In this document: positions 1-9,452 of the stretch, one piece after another
Position numbering within the stretch: position 1 is the first letter of the stretch
Layout of the letters: every line of letters starts with the position of its first letter
NCBI RefSeq assembly: GCF_015351475.1
Contig: NZ_JADKPR010000013.1
Location: 1 to 64,000 of the forward strand
DNA from: Flavobacterium sp. HJJ
GTDB lineage: Bacteria > Bacteroidota > Bacteroidia > Flavobacteriales > Flavobacteriaceae
Length of the DNA: 64,000 nt
Reading direction: 5' to 3'
Position numbers and translations under genes: made by a program
Notes under the pieces: model-generated
Database searches by the model: none
Told to the model about the DNA's origin: nothing
Seen by the model: only the letters and a program-made list of their open reading frames with translations

Positions 1-185
1 CCATTATCTGAAATTTGGATGAAGGTTCTTTTTTCTTTGATTTCTGCCGAAATTGTAATAATAATCTGAAGAGGAAGAAATCTATCTTTCTTAACTCCTC
101 TAAACTGACTTCTAAATGCTTTTATTTTGGCATTAAAAGATTCTCGCTCAAATATTGTTTTTAGTATTTCAAATGATGAATGCAT
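1..185 (-). pseudogene. Transposase-like fragment, cut by window edge
   Basis: A minus-strand frame opens at an ATG at 185 and stays open to the window edge (61 codons). Near its start it contains ESFNAKIKAFRSQFRGV, which resembles the C-terminal conserved segment around the catalytic Glu of ISAon1-type DDE transposases in Bacteroidota. The following residues (LPLQIIITISAEIKEK) do not fit that family and could belong to another protein, so this may be a chimeric remnant. Only a fragment is visible and no terminal inverted repeat was found. Confidence 0.35.
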
Positions 186-285
186 ATAAAAATTTAGTTT
201 AATAACGAGGAGTTGAGCGTGTTTTTGCTTTAAAATTGAAAAAAAATGCCTTATTTTTACACTAAATAATTAAAATATATACAGA

Positions 286-1116
286 ATGGATTGGATAACC
301 GCCAGAGAATTTGAAGATATAACTTATAAAAAATGCAATGGTGTTGCGCGAATTGCATTTAACAGACCTAATGTACGCAACGCTTTTAGACCAAAAACGA
401 CATCTGAATTATATCAAGCTTTTTATGATGCACAAGAGGATACTTCGATAGGAGTGGTTTTGCTTTCTGCTGAAGGACCTTCGACTAAGGATGGAGTGTA
501 CTCGTTTTGCAGCGGTGGGGATCAAAATGCCCGTGGACACCAAGGTTATGTGGGAGATGACGGGCAGCATCGTTTGAATATTCTTGAAGTTCAGCGATTG
601 ATTCGTTTTATGCCGAAAGTGGTTATTGCGGTCGTTCCTGGTTGGGCAGTTGGCGGAGGTCATAGTTTACATGTGGTTTGTGATATGACTTTGGCGAGTA
701 AAGAGCATGCTGTTTTTAAACAGACAGATGCTGATGTTACAAGTTTTGACGGGGGATATGGATCTGCTTATCTTGCCAAAATGGTTGGACAGAAAAAAGC
801 CCGTGAAATTTTCTTCTTGGGTCGCAATTATTCTGCTCAAGAGGCTTTTGAAATGGGTATGGTCAATGCCGTTATTCCTCACGATGAATTGGAAGAAACT
901 GCTTATCAGTGGGCCCAGGAGGTATTGGCTAAATCGCCAACATCGATTAAAATGCTGAAATTTGCTATGAATCTTACTGATGATGGTATGGTAGGGCAAC
1001 AAGTTTTTGCTGGTGAAGCGACGAGACTTGCATATATGACGGAAGAAGCCAAAGAAGGAAGAAACGCGTTTCTTGAAAAGCGTAAACCAAATTTTGAAAA
1101 AAAATGGCTGCCGTAA
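286..1116 (+). CDS. menB: 1,4-dihydroxy-2-naphthoyl-CoA synthase MenB
   Basis: Crotonase-fold enzyme that closes the second naphthalene ring of menaquinone from o-succinylbenzoyl-CoA. The 276-residue length is typical. Visible are the CoA-binding SFCSGGDQ (73-80), the oxyanion-hole segment PGWAVGGGH (118-126) and SFDGGYG (153-159). In QTDADV (146-151) an Asp (D148) stands where the bicarbonate-dependent E. coli enzyme has a Gly, so this looks like the bicarbonate-independent type, as in Mycobacterium. It is followed by two PH-domain genes and menA. menD and menE are not in the window, and menC lies further down. Confidence 0.95.
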   Translation: MDWITAREFEDITYKKCNGVARIAFNRPNVRNAFRPKTTSELYQAFYDAQEDTSIGVVLLSAEGPSTKDGVYSFCSGGDQNARGHQGYVGDDGQHRLNILEVQRLIRFMPKVVIAVVPGWAVGGGHSLHVVCDMTLASKEHAVFKQTDADVTSFDGGYGSAYLAKMVGQKKAREIFFLGRNYSAQEAFEMGMVNAVIPHDELEETAYQWAQEVLAKSPTSIKMLKFAMNLTDDGMVGQQVFAGEATRLAYMTEEAKEGRNAFLEKRKPNFEKKWLP

Positions 1117-1164
1117 ATAAAGCTTCTAAGTTACTGAGATTCTAAACTGCTAAGTTTTAAATGG

Positions 1165-1204
1165 TTTCAGGTTTTAAGTTAAATCTTAAACTTAAAACCT
1201 GAAA
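1165..1204. repeat. 16-bp inverted repeat between menB and the PH gene
   Basis: Perfect 16-bp arms (1165-1180 and 1189-1204) around an 8-nt loop. There is no T run after it, so it is only a possible terminator or attenuator, or a small dispersed repeat. Confidence 0.5.
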
Positions 1205-1221
1205 TTTGAAATAATTATAAA

Positions 1222-1737
1222 ATGGAAAATTTCACAAACGAAACAATAGATACGACCCAATTGCCAAAATATGAGGAAGTTGAATTCTCGGTTTTACATC
1301 CTGATTATTGGAAAGTGATTTTAATATCGCTTGCCACATTCTTCTTGATTGTTGGAATAGGAGGAGGGATTTTATTGTTTTTTGATAATGAATTAACTCC
1401 ATTTATTCTTGAATTATGTATTCTTTACATGGTTTTATTGGTTATCGTGATTTTCTTTTCGAGATTGAGTTTTAAGAAAAAAGGTTTTGCTTTTAGAAAT
1501 CACGATGTATTATTCAGACACGGAATAATTGCTACTAATACTCTTGTAATTCCTTATAACAGAGTGCAGCATGTATCTTTACATGAAGGCTTGATTTCTC
1601 GTTTTTTTGGTTTGGCTAAAGTCGAAATCTTTACTGCAGGAGGCAGTTCAAGTGATATAATGATACCTGGAATTGCAAAAGAACAGGCCGAGAACATCAA
1701 ACAGCTGTTGATGGGTAAAATTCAAAAACAATTATAA
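1222..1737 (+). CDS. PH domain membrane protein (YdbS-like)
   Basis: 171 residues with two hydrophobic segments (about 29-54 and 60-80) followed by a bacterial PH domain (bPH2, formerly DUF304), recognisable by HGIIATNTLVIPYNRVQHVS and the later FGLAKVEIFTAGG. This matches the small partner of YdbS/YdbT pairs. The last base of its stop is the first base of the next start codon (1737), which implies translational coupling. Biochemical role is unknown; in Bacillus, YdbST has been linked to resistance to amylolysin-type peptides. Confidence 0.8.
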   Translation: MENFTNETIDTTQLPKYEEVEFSVLHPDYWKVILISLATFFLIVGIGGGILLFFDNELTPFILELCILYMVLLVIVIFFSRLSFKKKGFAFRNHDVLFRHGIIATNTLVIPYNRVQHVSLHEGLISRFFGLAKVEIFTAGGSSSDIMIPGIAKEQAENIKQLLMGKIQKQL

Positions 1738-3254
1738 TGAGTGCCGATTTTAATCAGCCGCAACGACAGTCCATTGTGGGGATTTTGGTACTATTTTTCT
1801 ATTCCCTTCAGGAATACGCCAAGGCTTTATGGCCGATTTTGGTCATTTGGATTTTTAAATTCAATGAAATTAACAAAGGCTATTTGTTTGGAGGTACTTT
1901 GGCTATTTTTATCATTATTGGAATCATTTCCTATTTAAAATATTTAAATTTTACTTTTTATATCGATCAGGATAGTGACGAATTTATTATTACCGAAGGT
2001 GTTTTTAATAAAACTAAAACAGCTATTCAGCTTTTTAAAATTCAGCAGGTAAATATTAACCAATCCTTGATCCAAAGATTGGCTGGTGTTTTTGAATTGG
2101 CAGTTGATACCGCTGGTTCCAATAAAAAGGAAGGAAATATAAAAGCCATTTCACATGCATTAGCTTTAGACTTAAAGGCTCGTTTATTAGAAAATGATAA
2201 AAAAAGCACAGTTAATGCAAACGCTCATATAGATTCTGATGAATTTTTTGCAGAAAAAATAGCTGATGCAGAAATTCCTTTTATGAAAATCAGTTTTTTG
2301 AGTTTGCTGAAAATCGGAATTACGTCTAATTATGTAAAAAGCTTTTTTATATTGTTGGCATTTTTTATTTCGCTTTTTGATCACATCAAGCAAATTACAG
2401 GAAGAGATATTTTACATGATGAAAATATAGAGGATTATGTTGATGCCAATCAAATTGCTGCAGTATTTTTGATTTTATTTATTCTTTTCTTTTTGACAGT
2501 TATCGTTATTAATTTAGTTAAAACCATTTTTACTTTTTTTGATTATAAAATTGCAAGACAAAAAGGTTCGTTGTTACTTTCTTATGGGCTGTTAAATACT
2601 AAAATAACGATCATAAAGCCTGAAAAAGTGCAGATTACAAGTGTTACTCAGAATTTTTTTCAAAAGAAAATGGATATTTTACATCTGAAAATAAAACAGG
2701 CCACGGGAGGGGAAAAAGAAGACCACAAACAGCATATTGAAATTCCAGGCTGTAATAAATTAGAGAAAGACGAAATTCTGAAATTATTATTTAAAAAAAT
2801 CCCTGAAAAAGGAGTGATGCTAAAGCCTAATTTTAGAAAGCTTGGTTTTTCTGTTTTTCTGACGATCGGATTACCGTTGTTAGGTTACTATTTTGTTAGA
2901 GATTTGATAATAGAGGAATTGCCGAATATTGATTATTTTGTTATGCTATATGTTATTTTTGTTGGGATTATTCAGTTTTTTATATTCAGAAACAACCGGC
3001 TTTATATCAATGATGACTTTATAATCCATCAGAGCGGTGCATGGGATATTACCAATAAAATTATTTTACCTCATAAAATTCAGGCGATTACAACTTCACA
3101 GTTGTTTTGGCACAAAAATATCAATATAGGATCCTTAACTTTGCATACCGCAGGTGGAAATATTAGTTTTCATTTGGGTAATTTTACGGCAATAAAACAA
3201 TACGTCAATCTTTGGCTTTACGAAATGGAAACTTCCGACAGTAATTGGATGTAA
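1737..3254 (+). CDS. PH domain membrane protein (YdbT-like)
   Basis: 505 residues, the large partner of the preceding gene. Pairs of hydrophobic helices alternate with bPH2 domains: an N-terminal pair then a PH domain (about 80-150), a middle pair (about 195-260) then another (about 280-360), and a last pair (about 370-420) then the C-terminal PH domain (about 430-500). This is the usual three-domain YdbT plan. It overlaps the upstream gene by one base. No catalytic motif is evident. Confidence 0.8.
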   Translation: MSADFNQPQRQSIVGILVLFFYSLQEYAKALWPILVIWIFKFNEINKGYLFGGTLAIFIIIGIISYLKYLNFTFYIDQDSDEFIITEGVFNKTKTAIQLFKIQQVNINQSLIQRLAGVFELAVDTAGSNKKEGNIKAISHALALDLKARLLENDKKSTVNANAHIDSDEFFAEKIADAEIPFMKISFLSLLKIGITSNYVKSFFILLAFFISLFDHIKQITGRDILHDENIEDYVDANQIAAVFLILFILFFLTVIVINLVKTIFTFFDYKIARQKGSLLLSYGLLNTKITIIKPEKVQITSVTQNFFQKKMDILHLKIKQATGGEKEDHKQHIEIPGCNKLEKDEILKLLFKKIPEKGVMLKPNFRKLGFSVFLTIGLPLLGYYFVRDLIIEELPNIDYFVMLYVIFVGIIQFFIFRNNRLYINDDFIIHQSGAWDITNKIILPHKIQAITTSQLFWHKNINIGSLTLHTAGGNISFHLGNFTAIKQYVNLWLYEMETSDSNWM

Positions 3255-3328
3255 AAAGAAGAAGTTAGAAAATAGAAGTTAGAAAATGGTTTTAAATTTT
3301 TAAAACTCTTAACATTTAAACAACAAAA

Positions 3329-4291
3329 ATGAAACACTGGATTGAAGCAGCAAGATTAAGAACATTACCATTATCCGTATCCGGAATTATAGTGGGAAGT
3401 ATGTATGCACAGGCAAACCCAACTAATGAGATACTGACTCCAAGTGAAGTTTTCAACTGGAAAATATTTGCGTTTGCATTATTAACAACTTTGGGGCTGC
3501 AGGTGCTTTCCAATTTTGCTAATGACTACGGTGACGGTGTAAAAGGGACCGACAATGAAGACAGAGTAGGGCCAAAACGTGCTATTCAAAGCGGTGTAAT
3601 CACTCCGCAGGCAATGAAAAAAGCTTTGGTGATTACTTCAGTGCTTACATTATTTTCGGCCATATTCTTGATTTACTTAGCTTTTGGAGAGAGTAATCTT
3701 GTGTATTCTTTGTTTTACTTGGTATTAGGAATTTTGGCTATAGCTTCTGCAATTCGTTATACTGTCGGAAGTTCTGCTTACGGATATCGTGGCTATGGAG
3801 ATATATTTGTCTTTGTTTTCTTTGGTTTGGTAAGTACGCTTGGAGTTAATTTTTTGTATTCAAAACAATTAGACGCCATTTTAATTTTGCCTGCAATCGC
3901 TGTCGGATTGTTGAGCGTAGCAGTTTTGAATCTGAACAATATGCGTGATCAGGCATCGGATGCTAAATCAGGAAAAAACACAGTCGTGGTGAAAATTGGT
4001 TCTGAAAAAGCTAAAAAATACCATTATTTCTTAATCATTACCGCTATGGTTTCGGTAATTGCTTTTGCTGTTCTGAGTAATTTCCGTTTTGATCAATACT
4101 TGTTTTTATTGGCATATATTCCGCTGACAAAGCATTTAATCACAGTTTCTAAAAATCAAGACCCAAAACTGCTTGATCCAGAATTGAAAAAAGTAGCTTT
4201 GAGTACCTTTTTACTTTCTATATTATTGTCTTTATCAATGATTTCGCTGATTTCGGACATCATTGTGAATGTTTTCTTAGGAGGAAGATAA
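3329..4291 (+). CDS. menA: 1,4-dihydroxy-2-naphthoate polyprenyltransferase MenA
   Basis: Integral membrane UbiA-family prenyltransferase that attaches the polyprenyl chain to dihydroxynaphthoate, giving demethylmenaquinone. The first Asp-rich motif is NDYGD (65-69) followed by DNEDR (75-79); the second is NNMRD with DAKSGK (about 203-215). Length 320, with about eight or nine hydrophobic helices. It lies 74 bp after the PH-domain pair, in the menaquinone block. Confidence 0.93.
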   Translation: MKHWIEAARLRTLPLSVSGIIVGSMYAQANPTNEILTPSEVFNWKIFAFALLTTLGLQVLSNFANDYGDGVKGTDNEDRVGPKRAIQSGVITPQAMKKALVITSVLTLFSAIFLIYLAFGESNLVYSLFYLVLGILAIASAIRYTVGSSAYGYRGYGDIFVFVFFGLVSTLGVNFLYSKQLDAILILPAIAVGLLSVAVLNLNNMRDQASDAKSGKNTVVVKIGSEKAKKYHYFLIITAMVSVIAFAVLSNFRFDQYLFLLAYIPLTKHLITVSKNQDPKLLDPELKKVALSTFLLSILLSLSMISLISDIIVNVFLGGR

Positions 4292-4363
4292 GAGACAATG
4301 TCAAAAATCAATTACAATTTCAAAAAAAGCACTCGTTAGTCTAACAATCATAAGCTAAAAAAA

Positions 4364-5041
4364 ATGAAAATAACATTCTACGGTCACGCCTCTTTGGGAA
4401 TTGAAGTAAGTGGCAGGAAAATTATCGTTGACCCTTATATTTCGGCAAATCCAAAAGCTTCACATATTGATATTAATACCCTGGAGGCCGATTTTATTCT
4501 GTTGACTCATGCACACGGCGATCATATACTCGACGTCGAAGCTATTGCCAAAAGAACCAATGCCGTAATTATTTCCAATGCTGAAATCGCAGGATATTAC
4601 GGTAAAAAAGGATTTCAATCACACCCAATGAATCATGGCGGAAGCTGGAATTTCGATTTCGGAAAAGTAAAATATGTCAGCGCAATTCATTCCAGTTCAT
4701 TTCCTGATGGAAGTAACGGTGGAAATCCTGGCGGTTTTGTAATCGAAGGCGAGCACAAAAACATCTATATTGCAGGCGATACAGCCTTAACTATGGACAT
4801 GAAACTTATCCCAATGCGGACTAAACTTGATTTAGCAATTTTTCCTATCGGCGACAATTTCACTATGGATGTTGATGATGCCATAATCGCCTCCGATTTT
4901 GTAGACTGCGATAAGATCCTAGGTATTCATTATGATACCTTTGGCTATATCGAAATCAATCACGAAGAAGCTATCAAAAAGTTTTTTGACAAAGGAAAAG
5001 ACTTGATGCTTCTTGAAATAGGCGATTTCATTGAATTGTAA
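4364..5041 (+). CDS. UPF0173 metal-dependent hydrolase
   Basis: Metallo-beta-lactamase fold protein of 225 residues. The metal-binding motif HAHGDH lies at 49-54, with further conserved ligands in the AGDTAL segment (about 137-142) and the GIHYDTF segment near residue 190. This is the UPF0173 (YtkL) group of unknown substrate. No signal peptide, so cytoplasmic. It lies between menA and menC in the same direction. Confidence 0.85.
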   Translation: MKITFYGHASLGIEVSGRKIIVDPYISANPKASHIDINTLEADFILLTHAHGDHILDVEAIAKRTNAVIISNAEIAGYYGKKGFQSHPMNHGGSWNFDFGKVKYVSAIHSSSFPDGSNGGNPGGFVIEGEHKNIYIAGDTALTMDMKLIPMRTKLDLAIFPIGDNFTMDVDDAIIASDFVDCDKILGIHYDTFGYIEINHEEAIKKFFDKGKDLMLLEIGDFIEL

Positions 5042-5071
5042 TTTAGAGCTATTTCCAGCTGTCCACTATAT

Positions 5072-5098
5072 CTGTTGTCCCGAATCCCGGGACAACAG
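5072..5098. repeat. GC-rich 11-bp hairpin
   Basis: Arms 5072-5082 and 5088-5098 (CTGTTGTCCCG / CGGGACAACAG) with a 5-nt loop, downstream of the UPF0173 gene. No T run follows. It could end transcription weakly or be a small dispersed repeat. Confidence 0.5.
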
Positions 5099-5186
5099 GA
5101 TGCCGTTTCCATCTGGGCTAGGGCATTTCAGATTTCAAGAGCATTTTGAAATTGTTCAATTTTAAATCTTTCAATCATTTTTTATA

Positions 5187-6389
5187 ATGACCAAAAAACT
5201 TCTTTTATTCATAACATTTCTTTCTGGAGTAAATATATTTGCGCAACAAGACGGTTATTGGGATAAAGACCGATCCACAACCAAGGAAATCAACGTTTCA
5301 GCAAGAGACCGAATCGTTATTAAAACCGAGGATTTGCCTTTGGGAACCACCGAAATTGTCTATAGAATAACACTTTTGGACGAAAATCAGCAGCTGGCCA
5401 GCAGTTTGGTTTCGGTGCTAAAATCAATTCCCGATCCAACAGGAATCAGTCAGGGGTCAGCGGGTGCTGTTTTTGTGCTGTCTAAAATATCAGGAGACGA
5501 TAAATGTACTTACGCTATTTTTTCTACCGATAAATTGGCTGCAGATTACAAAGATTCTGGGAAAACACTAGAGTCATGCTTAGTTCAGGATGAACCCGTA
5601 AGCAAAGATGCCAAAAGACTTTCGATTGATAAATCAAGCTGTCTAAGTGATACTTCATCTGCTTTATGGTTTGGTTTCGAAAGTAAAAATTGGATTATGA
5701 AGCAAAAAATCGTTTTGGAAGTTGTGCCTTGGGTCGATAAAAAATTAAGCCGTGGATGGAGCGTAGATAATCGAAAAATGATTATCGACCAATGCAAAAC
5801 CTCCAATATGGCTCAAAAAATGACCAATTCGGATAACTTTTGTGTATGTGTTTTAGATAAAATCCAATCCAAGTATAGATATCAGGAGTTTCAAAAATTA
5901 TTGGCAGTAGAACGCTCCAAAGTTTTTAAAGATGCAGGGGATTCCTGTTTTGGCGAAAAAAGCACTTCCAGCGCTGTTTATTCTGATCTGCGTAAAGAAG
6001 CCTCGCTTTTGATAAAAAAGGGCAAATACGGTGATGCAATTGCGAAATTAAGTATAATTATCGATGATAGTAAAGGAATGGTTTTAGATTATAGCGCTAT
6101 CGGAAATAGTTACCTGATGACCAAACAATACGGAAAAGCATTAAAATACCTGCTGGATGGCGAAAAACTGGACAATACTGAATTATTGGTTCAATTGAAT
6201 CTTGCTCACGCATACCTGCTGAACGATAATTACAAAGAAGCTAAAAAAATCTACAAGAAATACCAAAGTCAAAACGTAACTGACAGCTTGAGCTGGATTC
6301 AAAAAACCGAAGACGATTTTAAGGCTTTCCAAAAAGCCGGAATTAAGAATGAGGATTTTGAGAGAGTTTTGAAGTTGATTAGAGAATAG
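5187..6389 (+). CDS. Secreted TPR-repeat protein
   Basis: 400 residues with an N-terminal signal peptide (KKLLLFITFLSGVNIFA before QQD). The N-terminal half has no family I recognise; it contains paired Cys. The C-terminal part (about 265-380) reads as TPR helices (KYGDAIAKLSIII, KQYGKALKYLLDGE, DNYKEAKKIYKKYQ). Probably a periplasmic or surface-associated scaffold of unknown function. Confidence 0.65.
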   Translation: MTKKLLLFITFLSGVNIFAQQDGYWDKDRSTTKEINVSARDRIVIKTEDLPLGTTEIVYRITLLDENQQLASSLVSVLKSIPDPTGISQGSAGAVFVLSKISGDDKCTYAIFSTDKLAADYKDSGKTLESCLVQDEPVSKDAKRLSIDKSSCLSDTSSALWFGFESKNWIMKQKIVLEVVPWVDKKLSRGWSVDNRKMIIDQCKTSNMAQKMTNSDNFCVCVLDKIQSKYRYQEFQKLLAVERSKVFKDAGDSCFGEKSTSSAVYSDLRKEASLLIKKGKYGDAIAKLSIIIDDSKGMVLDYSAIGNSYLMTKQYGKALKYLLDGEKLDNTELLVQLNLAHAYLLNDNYKEAKKIYKKYQSQNVTDSLSWIQKTEDDFKAFQKAGIKNEDFERVLKLIRE

Positions 6390-6426
6390 TGGATGTTAGT
6401 CTTTGTAATTTAAAAAAAAATGTAAA

Positions 6427-8229
6427 ATGAAAAACAGTAGACCTATTCAAACTGATTCACAAAGTCTGGGAGATATTGGTGAAACAACTGTACAATTAAT
6501 TTTGCGAAAATATAAATGGACGGCAGATATAATTAAAAGTGATTTTGGAGAAGATATTGATTGTAATATCTTCATTGATAACTCACGTACAAATTATCAT
6601 TTAAGATGTCAAGTTAAATCTACAAAAAAAGATAGTGAATATGTAAAGGAGTTAAAAAATGGAAATTATAGTGTTTCTATTGATTCAAATATTTTAAGAG
6701 CATGGCTAACAAGTTTTTTTCCTGTGTTTTTAATTGTATATGAAGAAGAATCTGATGAATGTTATTGGTGTAATCCTGTAAATCAAATTCTTCAAAAACC
6801 TTCCAAATTAGAAAAAGAAAAACCGTCAATTCACATATCAATAGAAAATAAATTTGATTTATCGTCAAAACAGTTAATATTGGATGAAGTTAAAAATTTC
6901 TATAGAAAAATTCAACGCTTAGATGAATCATATATTGAATGTGAAATTCTTCCAGTTTTAATGCCAAACTATAAAATAATTCCATTTCATAATTTTTCAA
7001 ATTTTTTATATAAGGATACTGAATTAAAATCAAAAATATCAGGTAATTTAATTGAATTATTACCTTCATGGATCTCAGTTTTGAGAAAAATTGAACCTAC
7101 CAATATTTTAACTTTTATAAAATTACAATCCTCAAATACTGATATTAATGATTTTTTAAATAAATTAAAATCAAAATTGTCAAAATTTGAATATGAGATT
7201 AGAGATAACGAATGGATTTCGTTTATTATAAGCCCAATAAAAATTCAGTCAACAAATTCTTCATGGTCGAATGAAATAACTTATTGGACTTCATATTCTA
7301 AAATCAATTCAAAAATTGTTAATGACTTTGAATTTAACTTTATAATGCCAGATAAATTTATATCACAAAATAGTAGAAGAGCGAGAAGTTGGGATTATTT
7401 TCATTTTGTATGTCCAAAAAAAGATATTTCTATGCAATTTTTTGGAACTCATGAAATTACTCAAACTATAAAAATGATGGATAAAATCCATGATAACAAT
7501 ATAAAAGGCCAAATTGTATTTTGGGAATGTTTTAATGAAGATATAAAACTGATATATGATTTAATCATTGATTTAGAATTGAAAATACAGATTATTGAAG
7601 AAAAAGAAAATAAAAGTATTATCGCAATAACAACAGTAATGTTTGAGCCTTTTATTGGAATGTACAGTATGCCAATGGATTGGGATAGTTTTGAAAGTGG
7701 AAGCGTTAAAAATAAATTAATCAAGAATGATTTAATCGAACTTTTACCCGGAGAAGAGTATAAAAAAGAAATTCCAGAATACATTAATAACGCATTAAAT
7801 GTCTATTCAAAAAGAGATTATAAAAATGTAATGATAACTGAAATCGAATATATTTCTGGTTTTCCATTGATTTTAAGCGAAAGAATGATTCAAGTATCAA
7901 GATTCCAAATGATTCATCCAAGTAAAATTGAAAATATTGAAAAACGATTAAAAGATATTATTCCACTTAGTATAAAGGATTTTTATATTGAATTTGGGAT
8001 TAAAGATGATTCTATGTGGAAAATTCCAATTTATGAATTAATAATTTCTTGGACTCCAGAAATATTTGAATCTTCAAAAGATTCTTATATAAGATATGAA
8101 AAGGATATTGTTGAAATTTTCAATTCGATTTTACCAACAAATAGAAAAGATAAAATGGATCTTAAAGACACCTATGAGATTTTACATATAGCAGGAGAAA
8201 TTGGATTTGAAAATATTGAGAGTCAATAG
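6427..8229 (+). CDS. DUF4365 nuclease-like protein
   Basis: 600 residues. The N-terminal about 150 residues match DUF4365, a PD-(D/E)xK-like fold: GETTVQLIL with E19, GEDIDCNIF (41-49) and CQVKSTK (61-67), which give an E-D-QxK set of candidate catalytic residues. The remaining 450 residues are unrecognised, rich in Lys, Ile and Asn. The gene is visibly more AT-rich than its neighbours and sits alone between the TPR gene and menC, suggesting acquisition. A defence or DNA-processing role is possible from the fold but not shown. Confidence 0.6.
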   Translation: MKNSRPIQTDSQSLGDIGETTVQLILRKYKWTADIIKSDFGEDIDCNIFIDNSRTNYHLRCQVKSTKKDSEYVKELKNGNYSVSIDSNILRAWLTSFFPVFLIVYEEESDECYWCNPVNQILQKPSKLEKEKPSIHISIENKFDLSSKQLILDEVKNFYRKIQRLDESYIECEILPVLMPNYKIIPFHNFSNFLYKDTELKSKISGNLIELLPSWISVLRKIEPTNILTFIKLQSSNTDINDFLNKLKSKLSKFEYEIRDNEWISFIISPIKIQSTNSSWSNEITYWTSYSKINSKIVNDFEFNFIMPDKFISQNSRRARSWDYFHFVCPKKDISMQFFGTHEITQTIKMMDKIHDNNIKGQIVFWECFNEDIKLIYDLIIDLELKIQIIEEKENKSIIAITTVMFEPFIGMYSMPMDWDSFESGSVKNKLIKNDLIELLPGEEYKKEIPEYINNALNVYSKRDYKNVMITEIEYISGFPLILSERMIQVSRFQMIHPSKIENIEKRLKDIIPLSIKDFYIEFGIKDDSMWKIPIYELIISWTPEIFESSKDSYIRYEKDIVEIFNSILPTNRKDKMDLKDTYEILHIAGEIGFENIESQ

Positions 8230-8324
8230 CTATAAAGAATTGATTTGATACCTTTTGTATTTATGATGATTTAATAAATCCCAAAATTGGAACTAATTTG
8301 TTTACAATTACAAAAATCTAGATT

Positions 8325-9377
8325 ATGATCGCATTCTACCACAAATACATCCTAAACTTCAAACGCCCATCAGGTACTTCCCGCGGTGTGTTAAACGAAA
8401 AAGAAACCTGGTTTATCGTTTTGGAAGAAAACGGCAAAAAAGGAATAGGCGAGTGCGGCATCCTAAGAGGTTTGAGTATTGACGACCGTCCCGATTATGA
8501 AGAAAAATTACGATGGGTTTGCAATAATATTCAACTTGGGAAAGATAAGCTTTGGGAAGCATTGTTAGAATTTCCATCAATACAGTTTGGAATCGAAATG
8601 GCGTTTCTGTCTTTGGAAAGTCAAAATCCTTTTTTACTATTTCCTTCAGACTTTACAAACGGTACAAAATCAATCGAAATAAACGGCTTGGTTTGGATGG
8701 GAGAAGAGGCTTTTATGAAGCAGCAGATTGAGGAAAAATTAGCAGATGGTTTTCGTTGTATAAAACTCAAAATTGGAGCCATAGATTTTGATAAAGAACT
8801 GCAGTTATTGCGGTATATTCGGGAGCATTTCACAATGGAACAAATCGAAATAAGAGTCGATGCAAACGGTGCTTTTGATTCAAATGAAGCTTTATTTAAA
8901 TTGAATCAATTGTCTGGTTTTAAATTGCATAGTATTGAACAGCCGATTAAAAAAAACAACACTGACAGTATGTCAGAGCTGTGTAAATCTACTCCTTTTC
9001 CTATTGCTTTGGATGAAGAATTGATCGGCGTTTTTACGTTAGCCGAAAAAGAAGATTTACTGCTAAAAATCAAACCTCAATACATCATTTTAAAGCCTAG
9101 TTTTGTGGGTGGTTTTCGTGGTACGCAAGAATGGATTTTATTAGCTGAAAAACACAATATCGGCTGGTGGATTACATCGGCTTTGGAAAGTAATATTGGG
9201 TTGAATGCAATCGCGCAATGGACATTTACACTTAATAATCCGATGCCTCAGGGTTTAGGAACAGGAGCGTTGTACACTAATAATTTTGATTGTCCTCTGA
9301 CGGTTTCTCAAGGGCAGTTGTGGTACAGTAATGAACTGGATTGGAATTTGGATATAAACAAAACTTTTGGTTCTTAA
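8325..9377 (+). CDS. menC: o-succinylbenzoate synthase MenC
   Basis: Enolase-superfamily dehydratase that makes o-succinylbenzoate from SHCHC in menaquinone synthesis. The catalytic set is in place: KLKIG with K147 and K149, metal ligands D179 (RVDANGAF), E205 (SIEQP) and D230 (ALDEE), and K257 (ILKPSFVGG). Length 350. Strong terminator just downstream, so menE is not in this transcript. Confidence 0.92.
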   Translation: MIAFYHKYILNFKRPSGTSRGVLNEKETWFIVLEENGKKGIGECGILRGLSIDDRPDYEEKLRWVCNNIQLGKDKLWEALLEFPSIQFGIEMAFLSLESQNPFLLFPSDFTNGTKSIEINGLVWMGEEAFMKQQIEEKLADGFRCIKLKIGAIDFDKELQLLRYIREHFTMEQIEIRVDANGAFDSNEALFKLNQLSGFKLHSIEQPIKKNNTDSMSELCKSTPFPIALDEELIGVFTLAEKEDLLLKIKPQYIILKPSFVGGFRGTQEWILLAEKHNIGWWITSALESNIGLNAIAQWTFTLNNPMPQGLGTGALYTNNFDCPLTVSQGQLWYSNELDWNLDINKTFGS

Positions 9378-9396
9378 ATTTGATCTGTATAAAACA

Positions 9397-9434
9397 CAAA
9401 AGGCTCGAAACATATTTTAGTTTCGAGCCTTTTG
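9397..9434. terminator. Bidirectional terminator between menC and satP
   Basis: Perfect 15-bp stem (9397-9411 and 9420-9434) with an 8-nt loop. The stem ends in CAAAA/TTTTG, so it reads with a T tract on both strands. It sits between two convergent genes. Confidence 0.85.
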
Positions 9435-9452
9435 TATGTAAAAAGATTGAAA

